Assembly (NCBI RefSeq): GCF_021729885.1
Contig: NZ_CP063401.1
Span: forward strand, 3,526,501 to 3,590,500
DNA: 64,000 nt
Source of the DNA: Devosia sp. SL43
GTDB taxonomy: Bacteria; Pseudomonadota; Alphaproteobacteria; Rhizobiales; Devosiaceae
Direction: 5' to 3'
The notes beneath the pieces were generated by a model. That model saw nothing but the letters and a program-made list of their open reading frames with translations, had not been told where the DNA came from and searched no databases. Positions 35,913-45,229 of this stretch are shown in pieces (the first letter of the stretch is position 1; each line of letters opens with the position of its first letter). The position numbers were made by a program, and so were the translations under genes.

Positions 35913-36738
35913 TGGTCTGTCCCTGCCGCAGGCGTGGATCGATGGCATCGCGCAGCCCATCGCCGGCAATGTTGAGCGCGATGACGATGAGCACGATGGC
36001 CAGACCAGGGATCAGCGTCAGAAGCGGATGGATCAGGAACAGGCCCTGCGCGTCACGCAGCATCAGGCCCAGGCTGGTGGCTGGCGGCTGGGTGCCCCAC
36101 CCGAGATAGGAGAGCCCGGCTTCCGCCAGGATTCCCAGCGAGAGCTGAATTGTGCCCTGCACGATGAGGAGGCTCATGATGTTGGGCAGCAGGTGCCGCC
36201 AGGCGATCATGGCATTGCCCAACCCGGCGAGCCGCCCCGCCGCGACGAAGTCGAGCGTTGCCACGCTCAGCGCCCCACCGCGCGCCACGCGGGCGAAGAC
36301 CGGAATGTTGAAGATGCCGATGGCGATGATGGCATTGATGGCACCAGCCCCGAACAAGGTGGTGATCAGGATGGCCACGATGATCGAGGGGAAGGCAAAG
36401 ACGAAATCGCTGAACCGTAGCACCAGCCACTCGACCGGCCCACCCCAGGCCGCTGCGGCCAAGCCCAGCGGCACGCCGATGCCCGCGCCGATTGCCACGG
36501 CCAGTGCTGCCACGAGAAAGCTGGTGAAGGTGCCTGACATGACCAGCGAAGCCATGTCACGACCCAGGTTGTCTGTCCCCAGCCAATGCTCCGGCGTTGG
36601 CGGCAGGAAGCGACGCCCGATATCGATCTGCTCGATCGGAAAGGGCGTCCAGACCAGCGAGACAAGGCCCAGCAGCGCAAAGACCAATGTGCCCAACAGG
36701 CCGATGACAAGGCTCGGGTGGGCGAGCAGCCGTCTCAT
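35899..36738 (-). CDS. Peptide-type ABC importer permease (DppC/OppC family)
   Basis: The 279-residue inner-membrane protein has the family's N-terminal motif TPEHWLGTDNLGRDMASLVMSG, about six helices, and the EAA loop region in GRLAGLGNAMIAWRHLLPN. It ends with ALNIAGDGLRDAIDPRLRQ, typical for DppC. ATG 36738 overlaps the DppB-type stop (ATGA), giving coupled translation; an upstream extension in the same frame is only a shadow of the other permease gene. Together with its partner it forms the membrane channel of the importer. Confidence 0.95.
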   Translation of the reverse strand: MRRLLAHPSLVIGLLGTLVFALLGLVSLVWTPFPIEQIDIGRRFLPPTPEHWLGTDNLGRDMASLVMSGTFTSFLVAALAVAIGAGIGVPLGLAAAAWGGPVEWLVLRFSDFVFAFPSIIVAILITTLFGAGAINAIIAIGIFNIPVFARVARGGALSVATLDFVAAGRLAGLGNAMIAWRHLLPNIMSLLIVQGTIQLSLGILAEAGLSYLGWGTQPPATSLGLMLRDAQGLFLIHPLLTLIPGLAIVLIVIALNIAGDGLRDAIDPRLRQGQTNVLA

Positions 36739-37688
36739 GGACTGCTCCTGTCGCGCAGGCGGGGATCGACCAAAGCATAGGCGATGTCGGTCAGGAGCAT
36801 GGTGGCGGTCACCGCGATAACAAGAATGATCGTCGCGCTCCGCACCAGGATCAGGTCGCGCTCGGAAATCGCGGTCCGGATCAGTTGGCCGAGACCCGGC
36901 AGATAGAACACATTCTCGACGATGATCGTGCCGGCCACAAGGAACGCGAACTGTAGCCCGAGAATGGTCAGCACCGGCAGCAGCGCATTGCGCACGCCAT
37001 GCCGCCACACCGCCTCGCCCATGGTCAGACCCTTGGCCCGCGCCGTGCGGATGAAATCCTGCCCGGTCACGTCGACCAGAGCGGTGCGCATTACGCGCGC
37101 CAGGATGGACGCTTGTGGGAGGGCCAGTGCCAGGCTGGGCAGGATCAGACCGCGAAAGGCGAGGCCGGGATTCTCGTCCCAGGGCGTAAAGCCGCCCGGC
37201 GGCAGCCAGCGCAGCACCACGGCGAACAGCAGGGTCAGCAGCATGCCGAACCAGAAATTGGGGATGGCAACGCCCATCTGCGCCAGCACCATCAGCCCGG
37301 TATCGAGCGCCTTGCCACGGCGTCGGGCCGCGAGGATTCCCAGCGGCAGGCCGACGGCAATCGAGATGATCATGGCAAACACCGCCAGCGGCAGGGTGAC
37401 TCCCAGCCGCTCCCAGATCAACTGCGCCACGGGCGCACGCTGCGTATAGCTCTGGCCGAAATCGCCCTGCAGCATGCCCAGGACCCAGCTGAGGAACCGC
37501 TCATGCGCCGGCGCATCGAGGCCCATCCGCGTACGCAAGTTGGCAACGGCCTCCGGCGTCGCCGTGATGCCCAGGATGAACTGCGCCGGATCGCCCGGCA
37601 GCAGATCAAGCAGCCAGAAGATGACGAGGGCCGCGACGAAGAGGGTAACTGCAAAGCCGAGGAAGCGGCGGAGGACGAAGAGGATCAC
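36735..37688 (-). CDS. Peptide-type ABC importer permease (DppB/OppB family)
   Basis: The 317-residue inner-membrane protein starts MILFVLRRFLGFAVTLFVAA and has the DppB features LLPGDPAQFILG, a long periplasmic loop, FWFGMLLTLLFAV, an EAA-loop region (IRTARAKGLTMGEAVWRHG, given in part), and IVENVFYLPGLGQLI. The end reads ALVDPRLRDRSSP. It is coupled to the DppC-type gene. A 178-bp palindromic element separates it from the binding-protein gene upstream on the same strand. Confidence 0.95.
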   Translation of the reverse strand: MILFVLRRFLGFAVTLFVAALVIFWLLDLLPGDPAQFILGITATPEAVANLRTRMGLDAPAHERFLSWVLGMLQGDFGQSYTQRAPVAQLIWERLGVTLPLAVFAMIISIAVGLPLGILAARRRGKALDTGLMVLAQMGVAIPNFWFGMLLTLLFAVVLRWLPPGGFTPWDENPGLAFRGLILPSLALALPQASILARVMRTALVDVTGQDFIRTARAKGLTMGEAVWRHGVRNALLPVLTILGLQFAFLVAGTIIVENVFYLPGLGQLIRTAISERDLILVRSATIILVIAVTATMLLTDIAYALVDPRLRDRSSP

Positions 37689-37709
37689 TGATGGGGCAGG
37701 GGCGAAGGG

Positions 37710-37887
37710 CCCCCCCTCCGAGCGTCGCTAGGCGCTGTGCGCCAAGCTTTGCTTGCCTCCCCCACAAGGGGGGAGGTGAATTCTGTGGTTGTAACGGGAT
37801 CTTGCCCCATACTCCATGCCACCCTCCCCCTTGAGGGGAGGGCAAGCAAAGCTTGGCGCGTAGCGCCTAGCGGCGCTCGGGAGGGGG
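37710..37887. repeat. Intergenic GC-rich palindrome, CCCTCCCC family (copy 2, long arms)
   Basis: Arms of about 50 bp (37711-37763 and 37836-37887) are inverted with few mismatches and include GCCAAGCTTTGCTTGCC against GGCAAGCAAAGCTTGGC. Smaller hairpins of CCTCCCCC type sit at the inner ends. It lies inside the peptide transporter operon, between binding-protein and permease genes. Confidence 0.85.
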
Positions 37888-37913
37888 TTGCCTGGCTGAC
37901 TGTGACTGCCTGA

Positions 37914-39395
37914 CTACTCAGCCCACTTGATATCCCGCAACACCAGCCCCTCGATGGGCGAGTTCTGCCACATGCCCGTGAGCTTGGCGTTCCACACGCC
38001 GGTCTGCGGCAGTTCGAACAGGTAGCCGTTGACGGCGTCGTTCGCGAGGATCGTCTGCGCCTCAATGGCCAGTTCCTTGCGCTTGGCGTCGTCGGTCGTG
38101 CCATTGAGGGTCTCGATCAGCGCCTGGAACTGTGGATTGTCGTAGTTGAAGTAGTAATCGGGGTTGGCATAATTGCCAATGTCGAACGGTTCCACATGGC
38201 TCACGATGGTGAGGTCGTAGTCCTTGTTGGTGTAGACGTCCTCAAGCCACTGCGCCCATTCGACGTTGATCAGCTCCAGCTTGATCCCGACTTCAGCGAA
38301 CTGGCTGGCAATGATCTGGCCCGACAGGCGGGCATAGGCCAGCGGCGGAATTTTCAGGGTGGCGCTGAACCCATCGGCAAGACCCGCTTCGGCCAGCAGC
38401 GCCTTGGCTGCGGCGACGTCATGCGGATAGGTCGCGGTCAGGTCGACATAATAGGGATTGTGCGGCGCGAAGTGGCTGCCGATCGGCACGCCATAGCCAT
38501 AGGTGGCGCCATCGATGATGGCCTGGCGATCAAGGGCATGCGCCATAGCCTGGCGCACCTTGATATTATCGAAGGGCGGCTTCTTGTTGTTGGTCGAGAG
38601 GATCGTCTCGCCCTCGGTCGTGCCGACCAGGATCTGGAACTGCGGATTGCCCTCGAAAACGGCGAGGCCTTCCTGGCCGAAATTGTTGGTGCCGTCGAGG
38701 TCACCTGCCAACAGGGCGTTGGTCAGCGCGGCGGCGTCGCCGACGAACACATAGGTCGCCTTGGTCAGATGCGCCGGCTCGCCCCAATAAGGGCCGTAGG
38801 CTTCCAGAATCACCCGACTGCCCTTGTCCCACTGCACGAAGGCAAAGGGGCCAGTGCCGATGGGCGTGGTGGCATTGTTGTCGGCGCTTTCGGGCGCCAC
38901 GATCACTGCGTCGCCGCGGCCGATATCGAACAGGAAGTTGCCGATGACACGGCTGAGCTTGAGCTCGACGGTAAGCGGATCGATCACCGTTACGCTCGCG
39001 ATCGGCTCGTAGAACTCCTTATGCGCATTGACGCTGTTCTCGGCCAGGATGCGGTCGAAGGTGAACTTGACGTCTTCGGCGTCGAACGCCGTGCCGTCAT
39101 GGAAGGTAACGCCGTCATGCAGCTTGAATGTATAGGACAGGTTGTCTTCGGAGATGGTCCAGGATTCGGCGAGGCCCGGCTGCACGGCACCAGTCTGGTC
39201 GATGCGGGTCAATCCCTCGAACACATTCTGATAGACCACGATGTCGATGGCTTCCGCCGCCCCGGCGGTCGGGTCGAGTGCCGGGGGCTCCAAAGCCACG
39301 CCAACCCGCAACTCGGTCGGCTGCGCCATGGCCATGCCGGCCGCAACAGTGGTGAGCGCCAGTGCCAGCCCGAAAGCCTTGACAGTCTTGTTCAT
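37914..39395 (-). CDS. Peptide-type ABC importer, periplasmic binding protein (family 5)
   Basis: The 493-residue protein has a signal peptide (MNKTVKAFGLALALTTVAAG, cleaved near AMAQ) and the family 5 pattern: ALEPPALDPTAGAAEAIDIV, VYQNVFEGLTRID, LAESWTISEDNLSYTFKLHD, GVTFHDGTAFDAEDVKFTFD, TTPIGTGPFAF and VRQAMAHALDR. It delivers peptides, opines or metal chelates to the importer encoded downstream; the ligand cannot be given. GGGGA lies upstream of ATG 39395. It is first in the operon, so a higher amount of this subunit than of the channel is expected, helped by the palindrome after its stop. Confidence 0.95.
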   Translation of the reverse strand: MNKTVKAFGLALALTTVAAGMAMAQPTELRVGVALEPPALDPTAGAAEAIDIVVYQNVFEGLTRIDQTGAVQPGLAESWTISEDNLSYTFKLHDGVTFHDGTAFDAEDVKFTFDRILAENSVNAHKEFYEPIASVTVIDPLTVELKLSRVIGNFLFDIGRGDAVIVAPESADNNATTPIGTGPFAFVQWDKGSRVILEAYGPYWGEPAHLTKATYVFVGDAAALTNALLAGDLDGTNNFGQEGLAVFEGNPQFQILVGTTEGETILSTNNKKPPFDNIKVRQAMAHALDRQAIIDGATYGYGVPIGSHFAPHNPYYVDLTATYPHDVAAAKALLAEAGLADGFSATLKIPPLAYARLSGQIIASQFAEVGIKLELINVEWAQWLEDVYTNKDYDLTIVSHVEPFDIGNYANPDYYFNYDNPQFQALIETLNGTTDDAKRKELAIEAQTILANDAVNGYLFELPQTGVWNAKLTGMWQNSPIEGLVLRDIKWAE

Positions 39396-39481
39396 CGTAA
39401 TCCCCGCGCCTCGGCGCATTTTCGCGCCCGTTGGCCCCAACATATAGGGGAGCCTCACTAACATGGCAGCGCCCCAGCCTG

Positions 39482-41137
39482 TTATACTTTCCTACGATCG
39501 CCCAGTCGCGTAGCAAGAATAACCGGCACCAGCCCCGCCAGGACGATGAACAATGCCGGCAGCGCCGCCTGGGCAAAAAGTCCGACATTTGCGCGCGAGT
39601 AGACCAGCGTGGCGAGGGTTTCGATTCCGAGCGGCCGCAGCAGCAAGGTTGCCGGCAGCTCCTTGACGATTTCGACGAAAACCAGCGTCGCAGCACTCAG
39701 AATGGCTGGCATCAGGGTCGGCAGGTCGACCCGGAACAGCAGTCCCAGCCCGCGCTCACCCAGCACCCGCCCGGCATCCAGCATGGCATCGCCGCGCTTC
39801 CTCATCGCCGCGTCCAGCGTCGAGTGGCTGACCGCGAGGAAGCGGATGGCATACACATAGAGCAGGGCCACCATCGAGCCGCTGAGGATCAGTCCGGGCC
39901 GCCAATCCATCAGCGCCATGGTCATGCGGTTGAACCACAGGTCCGCTTGCCCCAGCGGCTGCAGCAGGCCGAGCGCCAGGACCGTACCCGGAATGGCATA
40001 GCCCAGGGTGGCGAGCCGGATCGCGCCCTTGCCCGCGGCGCCGGACCGATGCGCCAGCTTGGCCGCAAACAGCCCGGTGATGACTGTGATCAAGGCGCCC
40101 AGACCCGCCAGCGTAACCGTCGGCACCAGCGCCGCGATGGTCATGCTGACCGTCTCCGGCAGGACCAGCCGGAAGGCCAGGTACGTCAATTGCCCGACCG
40201 GAATGCCGAAGCCGCAGACCAGCAGCAGCAGGCAGAAGCCAAACGCCAGCCAGCGCCGCCCGCCCGCCAGCGTCTCGCGCGCCGGCGCGACACGACTGTC
40301 ACGCCGTCCGAGATAGACCCGGTCCCGCCGCGCTCGCTGCTCGGCCGCAATCAGCAGCCCGATCACCAGCACCACCGTCACCGCCAACTGCGCAGCGCCG
40401 CCGAAATCGGAGCGGTTGATCCAGGTCGAATAGATGATCGCCGTGATGGCGTTGATGCCGAAATACTGCACGGCGCCAAGATCGTTGACGACCTCCATCA
40501 TCGCCAGCGTCACGCCCACCACCAGCGCCGGCCGCGACAACGGCAGCGTCACGGTGAAGAAGGTCCGCATCCCACCTGCACCGAGCGTCCGCGCCGCGAT
40601 GTTGAGCGAGGCCGACTGCATCAGGAAGAAGGCCCGGCAGGCGACATAGACATAGGGATAGAGCACGCTGGCCAGCACCAGCACGGCGCCCAACGGGCTC
40701 TTGATGTCGAAGAACCAGTATTCCGTGCGCAGGTTCGCTCCGTTGAGGGCGCGCAGTGCGCCTTGCAGCGGGCCGGTAAAATCAAGCACCTCGACATAGA
40801 CATAGGCCGCCAGATAGGTCGGCACCGCCAATGGCAGCACCAGCGCCCAGTCGAACAGCCGCCGCAGCGGGAACTCGTAATGCGTCACCAGCCAGGCCGC
40901 GACCAGCCCTACGCCGCCGGTCAGCAGTCCCACCGAAACCATCAGCAGGCCCGTTTCGCGCAGGGCGGTGGGCAGCATGTTGGCGCCCAGCCCGTTGCTG
41001 CTTCCGATGGCCTGCAGCGCCGACCATCCCAGCCAGGCAATGGGTAGCCCCATCAGGCCCGCCAGCAAAAGCGGAACGACCGGCAGGGCGCGCGCCCTGC
41101 CGGTCAACACTGTCCGGACCTCCTGGTCGGTTGCCAA
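39482..41137 (-). CDS. Iron(III)-type ABC importer permease (FbpB/AfuB/SfuB, two fused halves)
   Basis: The 551-residue inner-membrane protein is a tandem of two permease halves, each with about six helices and an EAA-type loop (ASLNIAARTLGAGGMRTFFT in the first, DAGRVLGERGLGLLFRVDLP in the second). ALVLPLAVPTYLAAYVYVEV and EIVKELPATLLLRPLG are typical of the FbpB/SfuB group, which imports ferric iron delivered by FbpA. It lies 9 bp after the binding-protein gene. The usual third gene, an ATPase (fbpC), is missing from both sides. Confidence 0.94.
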   Translation of the reverse strand: MATDQEVRTVLTGRARALPVVPLLLAGLMGLPIAWLGWSALQAIGSSNGLGANMLPTALRETGLLMVSVGLLTGGVGLVAAWLVTHYEFPLRRLFDWALVLPLAVPTYLAAYVYVEVLDFTGPLQGALRALNGANLRTEYWFFDIKSPLGAVLVLASVLYPYVYVACRAFFLMQSASLNIAARTLGAGGMRTFFTVTLPLSRPALVVGVTLAMMEVVNDLGAVQYFGINAITAIIYSTWINRSDFGGAAQLAVTVVLVIGLLIAAEQRARRDRVYLGRRDSRVAPARETLAGGRRWLAFGFCLLLLVCGFGIPVGQLTYLAFRLVLPETVSMTIAALVPTVTLAGLGALITVITGLFAAKLAHRSGAAGKGAIRLATLGYAIPGTVLALGLLQPLGQADLWFNRMTMALMDWRPGLILSGSMVALLYVYAIRFLAVSHSTLDAAMRKRGDAMLDAGRVLGERGLGLLFRVDLPTLMPAILSAATLVFVEIVKELPATLLLRPLGIETLATLVYSRANVGLFAQAALPALFIVLAGLVPVILATRLGDRRKV

Positions 41138-41146
41138 GCGGGCGGC

Positions 41147-42193
41147 CTAGTCCTGCGGGCCTTCGTTGAACTTGAGCTCGTCCACCAAAGCTGCGGCAGC
41201 GGCGCGATTGGCGGCCACTTCGGTCAGCGGCACGGCGGAGGCCTTCAACTCACCCCAGCTCAGCACCAGTTCGTTGATCGGCGCGCTGGCGACCACCGGG
41301 AATTCATAGTTGGTGTCGGCATAGATCGACTGTGCTTCGTCTGACAGCAGGAAGGCGATCAGCGCATTGGCATTGTCGATGTTGGGCGCATACTTGGCGA
41401 TGAAGCCGCCGGCGACGTTGACCTGGGTGCCATCGGTTTCGGCGTTCGGGTAGATGATCCGGGCGGAGTTGGCCCAGTCCTTCTGCTCCGGCTCGGCTTC
41501 GTTGTTGAGCATGGCGCCCATGTAATAGGTGTTGACGATCGCCAGGTCGCAGGTACCGTCGAGGATCGCCTTGACCTGTGCGCGGTCATTGCCATCGGGG
41601 GCGAAAGCCAGGTTGTCGCGCACCTTGGTCAGCCATTCGCGGGCCTTGTCCTCGCCATTGACGGCGATGTAATGCGCGATAAGACCGATATTGTAGGCGT
41701 GATCGCCCGGACGGGTGCAGATGCGGCCATTCCACTCGTCGGAGGCCAGGTCTTCATAGGTCAGCGCGGTGGCGTCGACACGGTCCTTGGACACGTAGAA
41801 GACGCGGCTTCGCAGCGACAGGGCGGTCCAGTTGGCGTCGTCGTCGCGGAAGGCTTCGGGCACGCGCGCCACTAGGTCCGGCGTCGTGATCGGCTGGGTC
41901 AGGCCCTGCTCTTCGGCACCAACCAGATTGCCGATATCGACCGTCAGCACCACGTCGGCTGGCGACAGCTCGCCCTCGGCAGCGACGCGCTCCAACAGGC
42001 CATCACCGGCATAGAGCACATTGGCCTTGATACCGGTCTCTTCGCTGAACTTGTCCAGCAGCGGCTGCAGCAGGCTCTGCTCGCGATAGCTGTAGATGTT
42101 TACTTCGCCACTCTGGGCGAAAGCGGGCATGGACAGGCCCAGCAGGGTAACCGACCCCAGCAGGGCGGCGGTGAAGGATGTGGTCTTGGACAT
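41147..42193 (-). CDS. Iron(III)-type ABC importer, periplasmic binding protein (FbpA/FutA-like)
   Basis: The 348-residue protein has a signal peptide (MSKTTSFTAALLGSVTLLGL, cleaved near AFAQ), then EVNIYSYREQSLLQPLLDKF, TGIKANVLYAGDGLLERV, and the paired tyrosines of NTYYMGAML, which bind ferric iron in FbpA/FutA. VNVAGGFIAKYAPNIDNANA also matches the family. It is the first gene of the unit with the FbpB-type permease. A possible Irr/ICE box lies about 110 bp upstream, in line with iron control. Confidence 0.94.
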   Translation of the reverse strand: MSKTTSFTAALLGSVTLLGLSMPAFAQSGEVNIYSYREQSLLQPLLDKFSEETGIKANVLYAGDGLLERVAAEGELSPADVVLTVDIGNLVGAEEQGLTQPITTPDLVARVPEAFRDDDANWTALSLRSRVFYVSKDRVDATALTYEDLASDEWNGRICTRPGDHAYNIGLIAHYIAVNGEDKAREWLTKVRDNLAFAPDGNDRAQVKAILDGTCDLAIVNTYYMGAMLNNEAEPEQKDWANSARIIYPNAETDGTQVNVAGGFIAKYAPNIDNANALIAFLLSDEAQSIYADTNYEFPVVASAPINELVLSWGELKASAVPLTEVAANRAAAAALVDELKFNEGPQD

Positions 42194-42299
42194 CGGACTC
42201 TCCCAGATGATGCGGATCTTGCGGCGCCGCTCAGATGTCAGCGTTCTTCACTCTTGTTTGCTGTGAGTCAAGATTACTAAGCGATATCAATGGGTTGAA

Positions 42300-42317
42300 G
42301 TCTAGAAGCATTCAAAT
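42300..42317 (-). promoter_or_regulatory. Possible Irr (ICE) box upstream of the iron(III) importer genes
   Basis: TCTAGAAGCATTCAAAT at 42301-42317 resembles the iron control element of Hyphomicrobiales (TTTAGAA-N3-TTCTAAA): six of seven positions match on the left and five of seven on the right. A second inverted repeat, TCAGC-caatta-GCTGA, is at 42342-42357. The match is imperfect, so this is a candidate only. Confidence 0.35.
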
Positions 42318-42415
42318 GTGCGCGGTGGAACATCAGCAATATCAGCCAATTAGCTGACTTTTGAAATCGACTTTACCGGCCTGCGACAAAAGTGCCGCGT
42401 GCACGCAGACATCAG

Positions 42416-45229
42416 CTATTCCGCGATGCTGGCGGGTTTTTCGACGAGGTCGGCCGGGATGACCAGCGTGAACAACAGGCCCTGTTCGCCGGCCGGATCC
42501 ACCGAGAGCGAGAAGGCATTCACCGCCAGCAGCGACCGCGTCAGCGCCAGCCCGACGCTGGAGCGCACCGGGGCCAGCATCTGCCCGTCCCTGCCGATGC
42601 CGTCGCGGAACACCACGAAGCGCTCGGCCATATCCACCGGATTGGTCGAACTGTCGCGCACATGGATGGCGATACCGCCATCGTCTTCGCGCTGGGCCGA
42701 GATGACCACCGCGCCCCCGGTCGGCGTCTGGTCTATGGCGCTGGCCAATAGGTTCAGCACTGCCTGCGCCAGCGACGCCCGGTCTGCTGTGACCCGGGGC
42801 AGGCTCTCGGAGATAGCGTTGCGCACGAAGACGCGGGCGCTGCTCGCCTGCTGGCGGATGCGCACGACGCAGCTTTCCAACAGCGCCGTCAACTCGATGC
42901 TGGCGCGTTGCGGCAGGTAGCGGCCATCGCGCAGCCTCGCGTAGTCTTCCAGCTCATCGACCAGCGCTGCGATTTCCTGCCCGGCCGTGCCGATATCGCG
43001 CGAATAGCTTTCGAGCTTTTCGGCATCCACGCTGCCCGACAGCAGCATCTCGGAAAAGCCCATGATCGTGTTGAGCGGTCGCCGCACGCCGCGGCTGATC
43101 CGACCCAGCAGCGCCGGATCGACATCGGCCTGGCTGGCAATCCGTGCCGGCGCCGTGTCGCGTCCGCGCACAAAGCCGAAATAGCCTGTGATCACCCCGG
43201 CCTGCCCCTGCGCAAAGATGGCGATTTCGGCGCGGCCCGATGACGAACGCAGCGTCAGGGCCGGCCGTGCCGTCTCCGCAAAGCGCGCCGGCCGGTCGAG
43301 GAATTCGCGCAGGGCCGGTACGTCACCAGTGGCGATCATCCCGCTCAGCGGCTTGCCTTCGAGCGGTCCATCCTGCCCCAGCAGGCTCGCCGCCTTGGGC
43401 GTGATGCTGCTGATCACGCCAGTGCGCGTTGCTTCAAAGAAGCCGTCGCCGCGGATGTCTGCAAGCGCCTGGGCAAAGGCGTTGACCGCCTGCTCATGCC
43501 CGGTTCGCACCTCGGTGGCGCTGGCCGACAGCATCAGGGCAGGGCGTCCCTGCCAGGAAATGGACTGCAGCCGCGCCGTCACCGGCACCAGCGTACCATC
43601 CTGCTGCACCAGGTGATTGACCGGCCCGGCATCCTGCCCATCGGGGCCGCCCGCCGGGAATACCGCGGCCAACCCGGCGGCGCGCAGCTTCTCGACAGAT
43701 TCGTAGCCCACCATTTCGGTGACGGCGCGGTTGGCAAAAAGAACCTGCTGGTCGCGGAACACCAGGATGCCAAGCGGGAGCCGGTTGAGCACCAGCGTCT
43801 CGCCACCCAGATTGATCAGCGCCGCACTGCGTTGGGGTTCGCTGACCTTGGGCACGGTCTGGTTGGTCTCGCCAACCCGGTCGTTGAGGATGCGCGACAG
43901 CTCGTCGAAATTGTAGCGCGATACGCGCTCGACGGCTTCGGCATCTGGCACCGTTGGCGCGACCTCGGGAAGTACTTCCTCGATCAGGGTATCATCTACC
44001 GGAGGCTCGAAGCCGCGTGCCTCATCCGTCGGCGGCGTAGTTTCGTCGACCGGAGCATCCAACGCGGCAAGGTTCGTCAGGTCGGCCTCGGCGAGGGTTG
44101 CCTCGATGGGCTCGTCATCCGCCGCGCTGATCGGCTCAAGCGCAGGGGTCTCATCGGCTAGTGGCGTCGTCTGGAAAACCGGGGCATCCAGAGCGGCGAG
44201 GTCCGGCAAGTCTGCCTCGGCATCCGTCTGCTCTTCAGCATATACCTGGTCGGGCACGAAACCACGCCCCGTCACCTGAAACATCCCGCTGCTGCTAACG
44301 GCCGGCGGCAGCTCCAGGGCGATCGTGTCGTCTGCATCCGTCAGTGGCGCATAGAGCGCGTCATTGGTCGCGAGTCGGTCCACCAGTCGGCTGAGGCGGC
44401 TGGTGGAAGGTTCGGAGTCCGTAACCGGCGGTGTCTGCGCTTCTGTCTCGTCGATAGGCGTTGCTGGCTCGTCCTCGTCGGCGGCCACTAGCGACATGGT
44501 CGGCCTGGCTTCCACCGTATCGCCGTCGGCGGCGCGCCAGCTTTCCAGCTCCCGCGCATAGGCGCTTTCATCGGCGGCAATCAGCTCATCGACGCTGGTC
44601 GGCTCCGGCTCGGGAGGCTCCGGCAGATCGGGCGTCGCAAGGTCTTCCGCATCAGACCAGGCGGCGACATCCTCGGCCGTCGGAACAGTCGCGGCTTCAT
44701 CGGCAGGCGCTTCCGTAGCCGGAGCGTCGTGCTCGACTGTTTCCACTTCGGCGAATTCTGCTGGCGTCTCGGCGCTGGGTGCAGCGTCCACCGCAACGAC
44801 CTGCGGATTGTCGCCGCCCTCGACCGGAGCCTCATGGGTCACGTCATCGTCGGCGGCCTGCAGGATATCAGCCGCGATCGGGTCCACCCCGACGATCAGC
44901 AGCACCGGCTGCCCGTCCTGCCAGATCAGCGGCGTCGTGGCACAGGTGCTCGAGGCCGGCTTGTCGCCCGCCAGAAACTGGATTCGCGCCAGACTGGTCC
45001 GACCCGGCGATCCCAGCCTTATATTGCGCGAGACCTGCCCCTTGATCGGCACGGCGGGCTGCGCCAGCTTCAGGCCGTGCTTCTTGAGCTTGGCCAGGAA
45101 CAACCCCGCGGCGGGATTCTGCCACAGCAGATGTTGACCATCCTGCGACCACAACCAGGCCGGCCGTGGGTCTGCGGCATGCTGCAGCACGCGGCGCGCG
45201 CTTGGCGATGTGACCCAGTCAGCGTCCAT
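42416..45229 (-). CDS. PAS-domain protein with a degenerate histidine-kinase core (pseudokinase)
   Basis: The 937-residue cytoplasmic protein has an N-terminal PAS-like region (about 10-120), a roughly 300-residue acidic Pro/Ala/Glu/Asp linker, PAS-like domains (about 480-690), a HisKA-like helix and an HATPase-like end. The phospho-acceptor box reads GRISRGVRRPLNTIMGFSEM: Arg 713 stands where His is normal, and Gly follows in place of Glu. The N-box reads NLLASAIDQTP with Ser for the key Asn, and the G1 box reads VRDSSTNP without DxGxG. Catalysis is therefore unlikely. Its layout recalls PdhS/CbrA/DivL-type cell-cycle kinases of this order, an inference. ATG 45229 is preferred; ATG 45274 is possible. 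Confidence 0.85.
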   Translation of the reverse strand: MDADWVTSPSARRVLQHAADPRPAWLWSQDGQHLLWQNPAAGLFLAKLKKHGLKLAQPAVPIKGQVSRNIRLGSPGRTSLARIQFLAGDKPASSTCATTPLIWQDGQPVLLIVGVDPIAADILQAADDDVTHEAPVEGGDNPQVVAVDAAPSAETPAEFAEVETVEHDAPATEAPADEAATVPTAEDVAAWSDAEDLATPDLPEPPEPEPTSVDELIAADESAYARELESWRAADGDTVEARPTMSLVAADEDEPATPIDETEAQTPPVTDSEPSTSRLSRLVDRLATNDALYAPLTDADDTIALELPPAVSSSGMFQVTGRGFVPDQVYAEEQTDAEADLPDLAALDAPVFQTTPLADETPALEPISAADDEPIEATLAEADLTNLAALDAPVDETTPPTDEARGFEPPVDDTLIEEVLPEVAPTVPDAEAVERVSRYNFDELSRILNDRVGETNQTVPKVSEPQRSAALINLGGETLVLNRLPLGILVFRDQQVLFANRAVTEMVGYESVEKLRAAGLAAVFPAGGPDGQDAGPVNHLVQQDGTLVPVTARLQSISWQGRPALMLSASATEVRTGHEQAVNAFAQALADIRGDGFFEATRTGVISSITPKAASLLGQDGPLEGKPLSGMIATGDVPALREFLDRPARFAETARPALTLRSSSGRAEIAIFAQGQAGVITGYFGFVRGRDTAPARIASQADVDPALLGRISRGVRRPLNTIMGFSEMLLSGSVDAEKLESYSRDIGTAGQEIAALVDELEDYARLRDGRYLPQRASIELTALLESCVVRIRQQASSARVFVRNAISESLPRVTADRASLAQAVLNLLASAIDQTPTGGAVVISAQREDDGGIAIHVRDSSTNPVDMAERFVVFRDGIGRDGQMLAPVRSSVGLALTRSLLAVNAFSLSVDPAGEQGLLFTLVIPADLVEKPASIAE

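Noticed and set aside
39431..41047. Plus-strand open frame of 538 codons opposite the iron permease gene
   Set aside because: Composition (Gln, Arg, His, Pro) is that of an antisense frame and the permease is certain.
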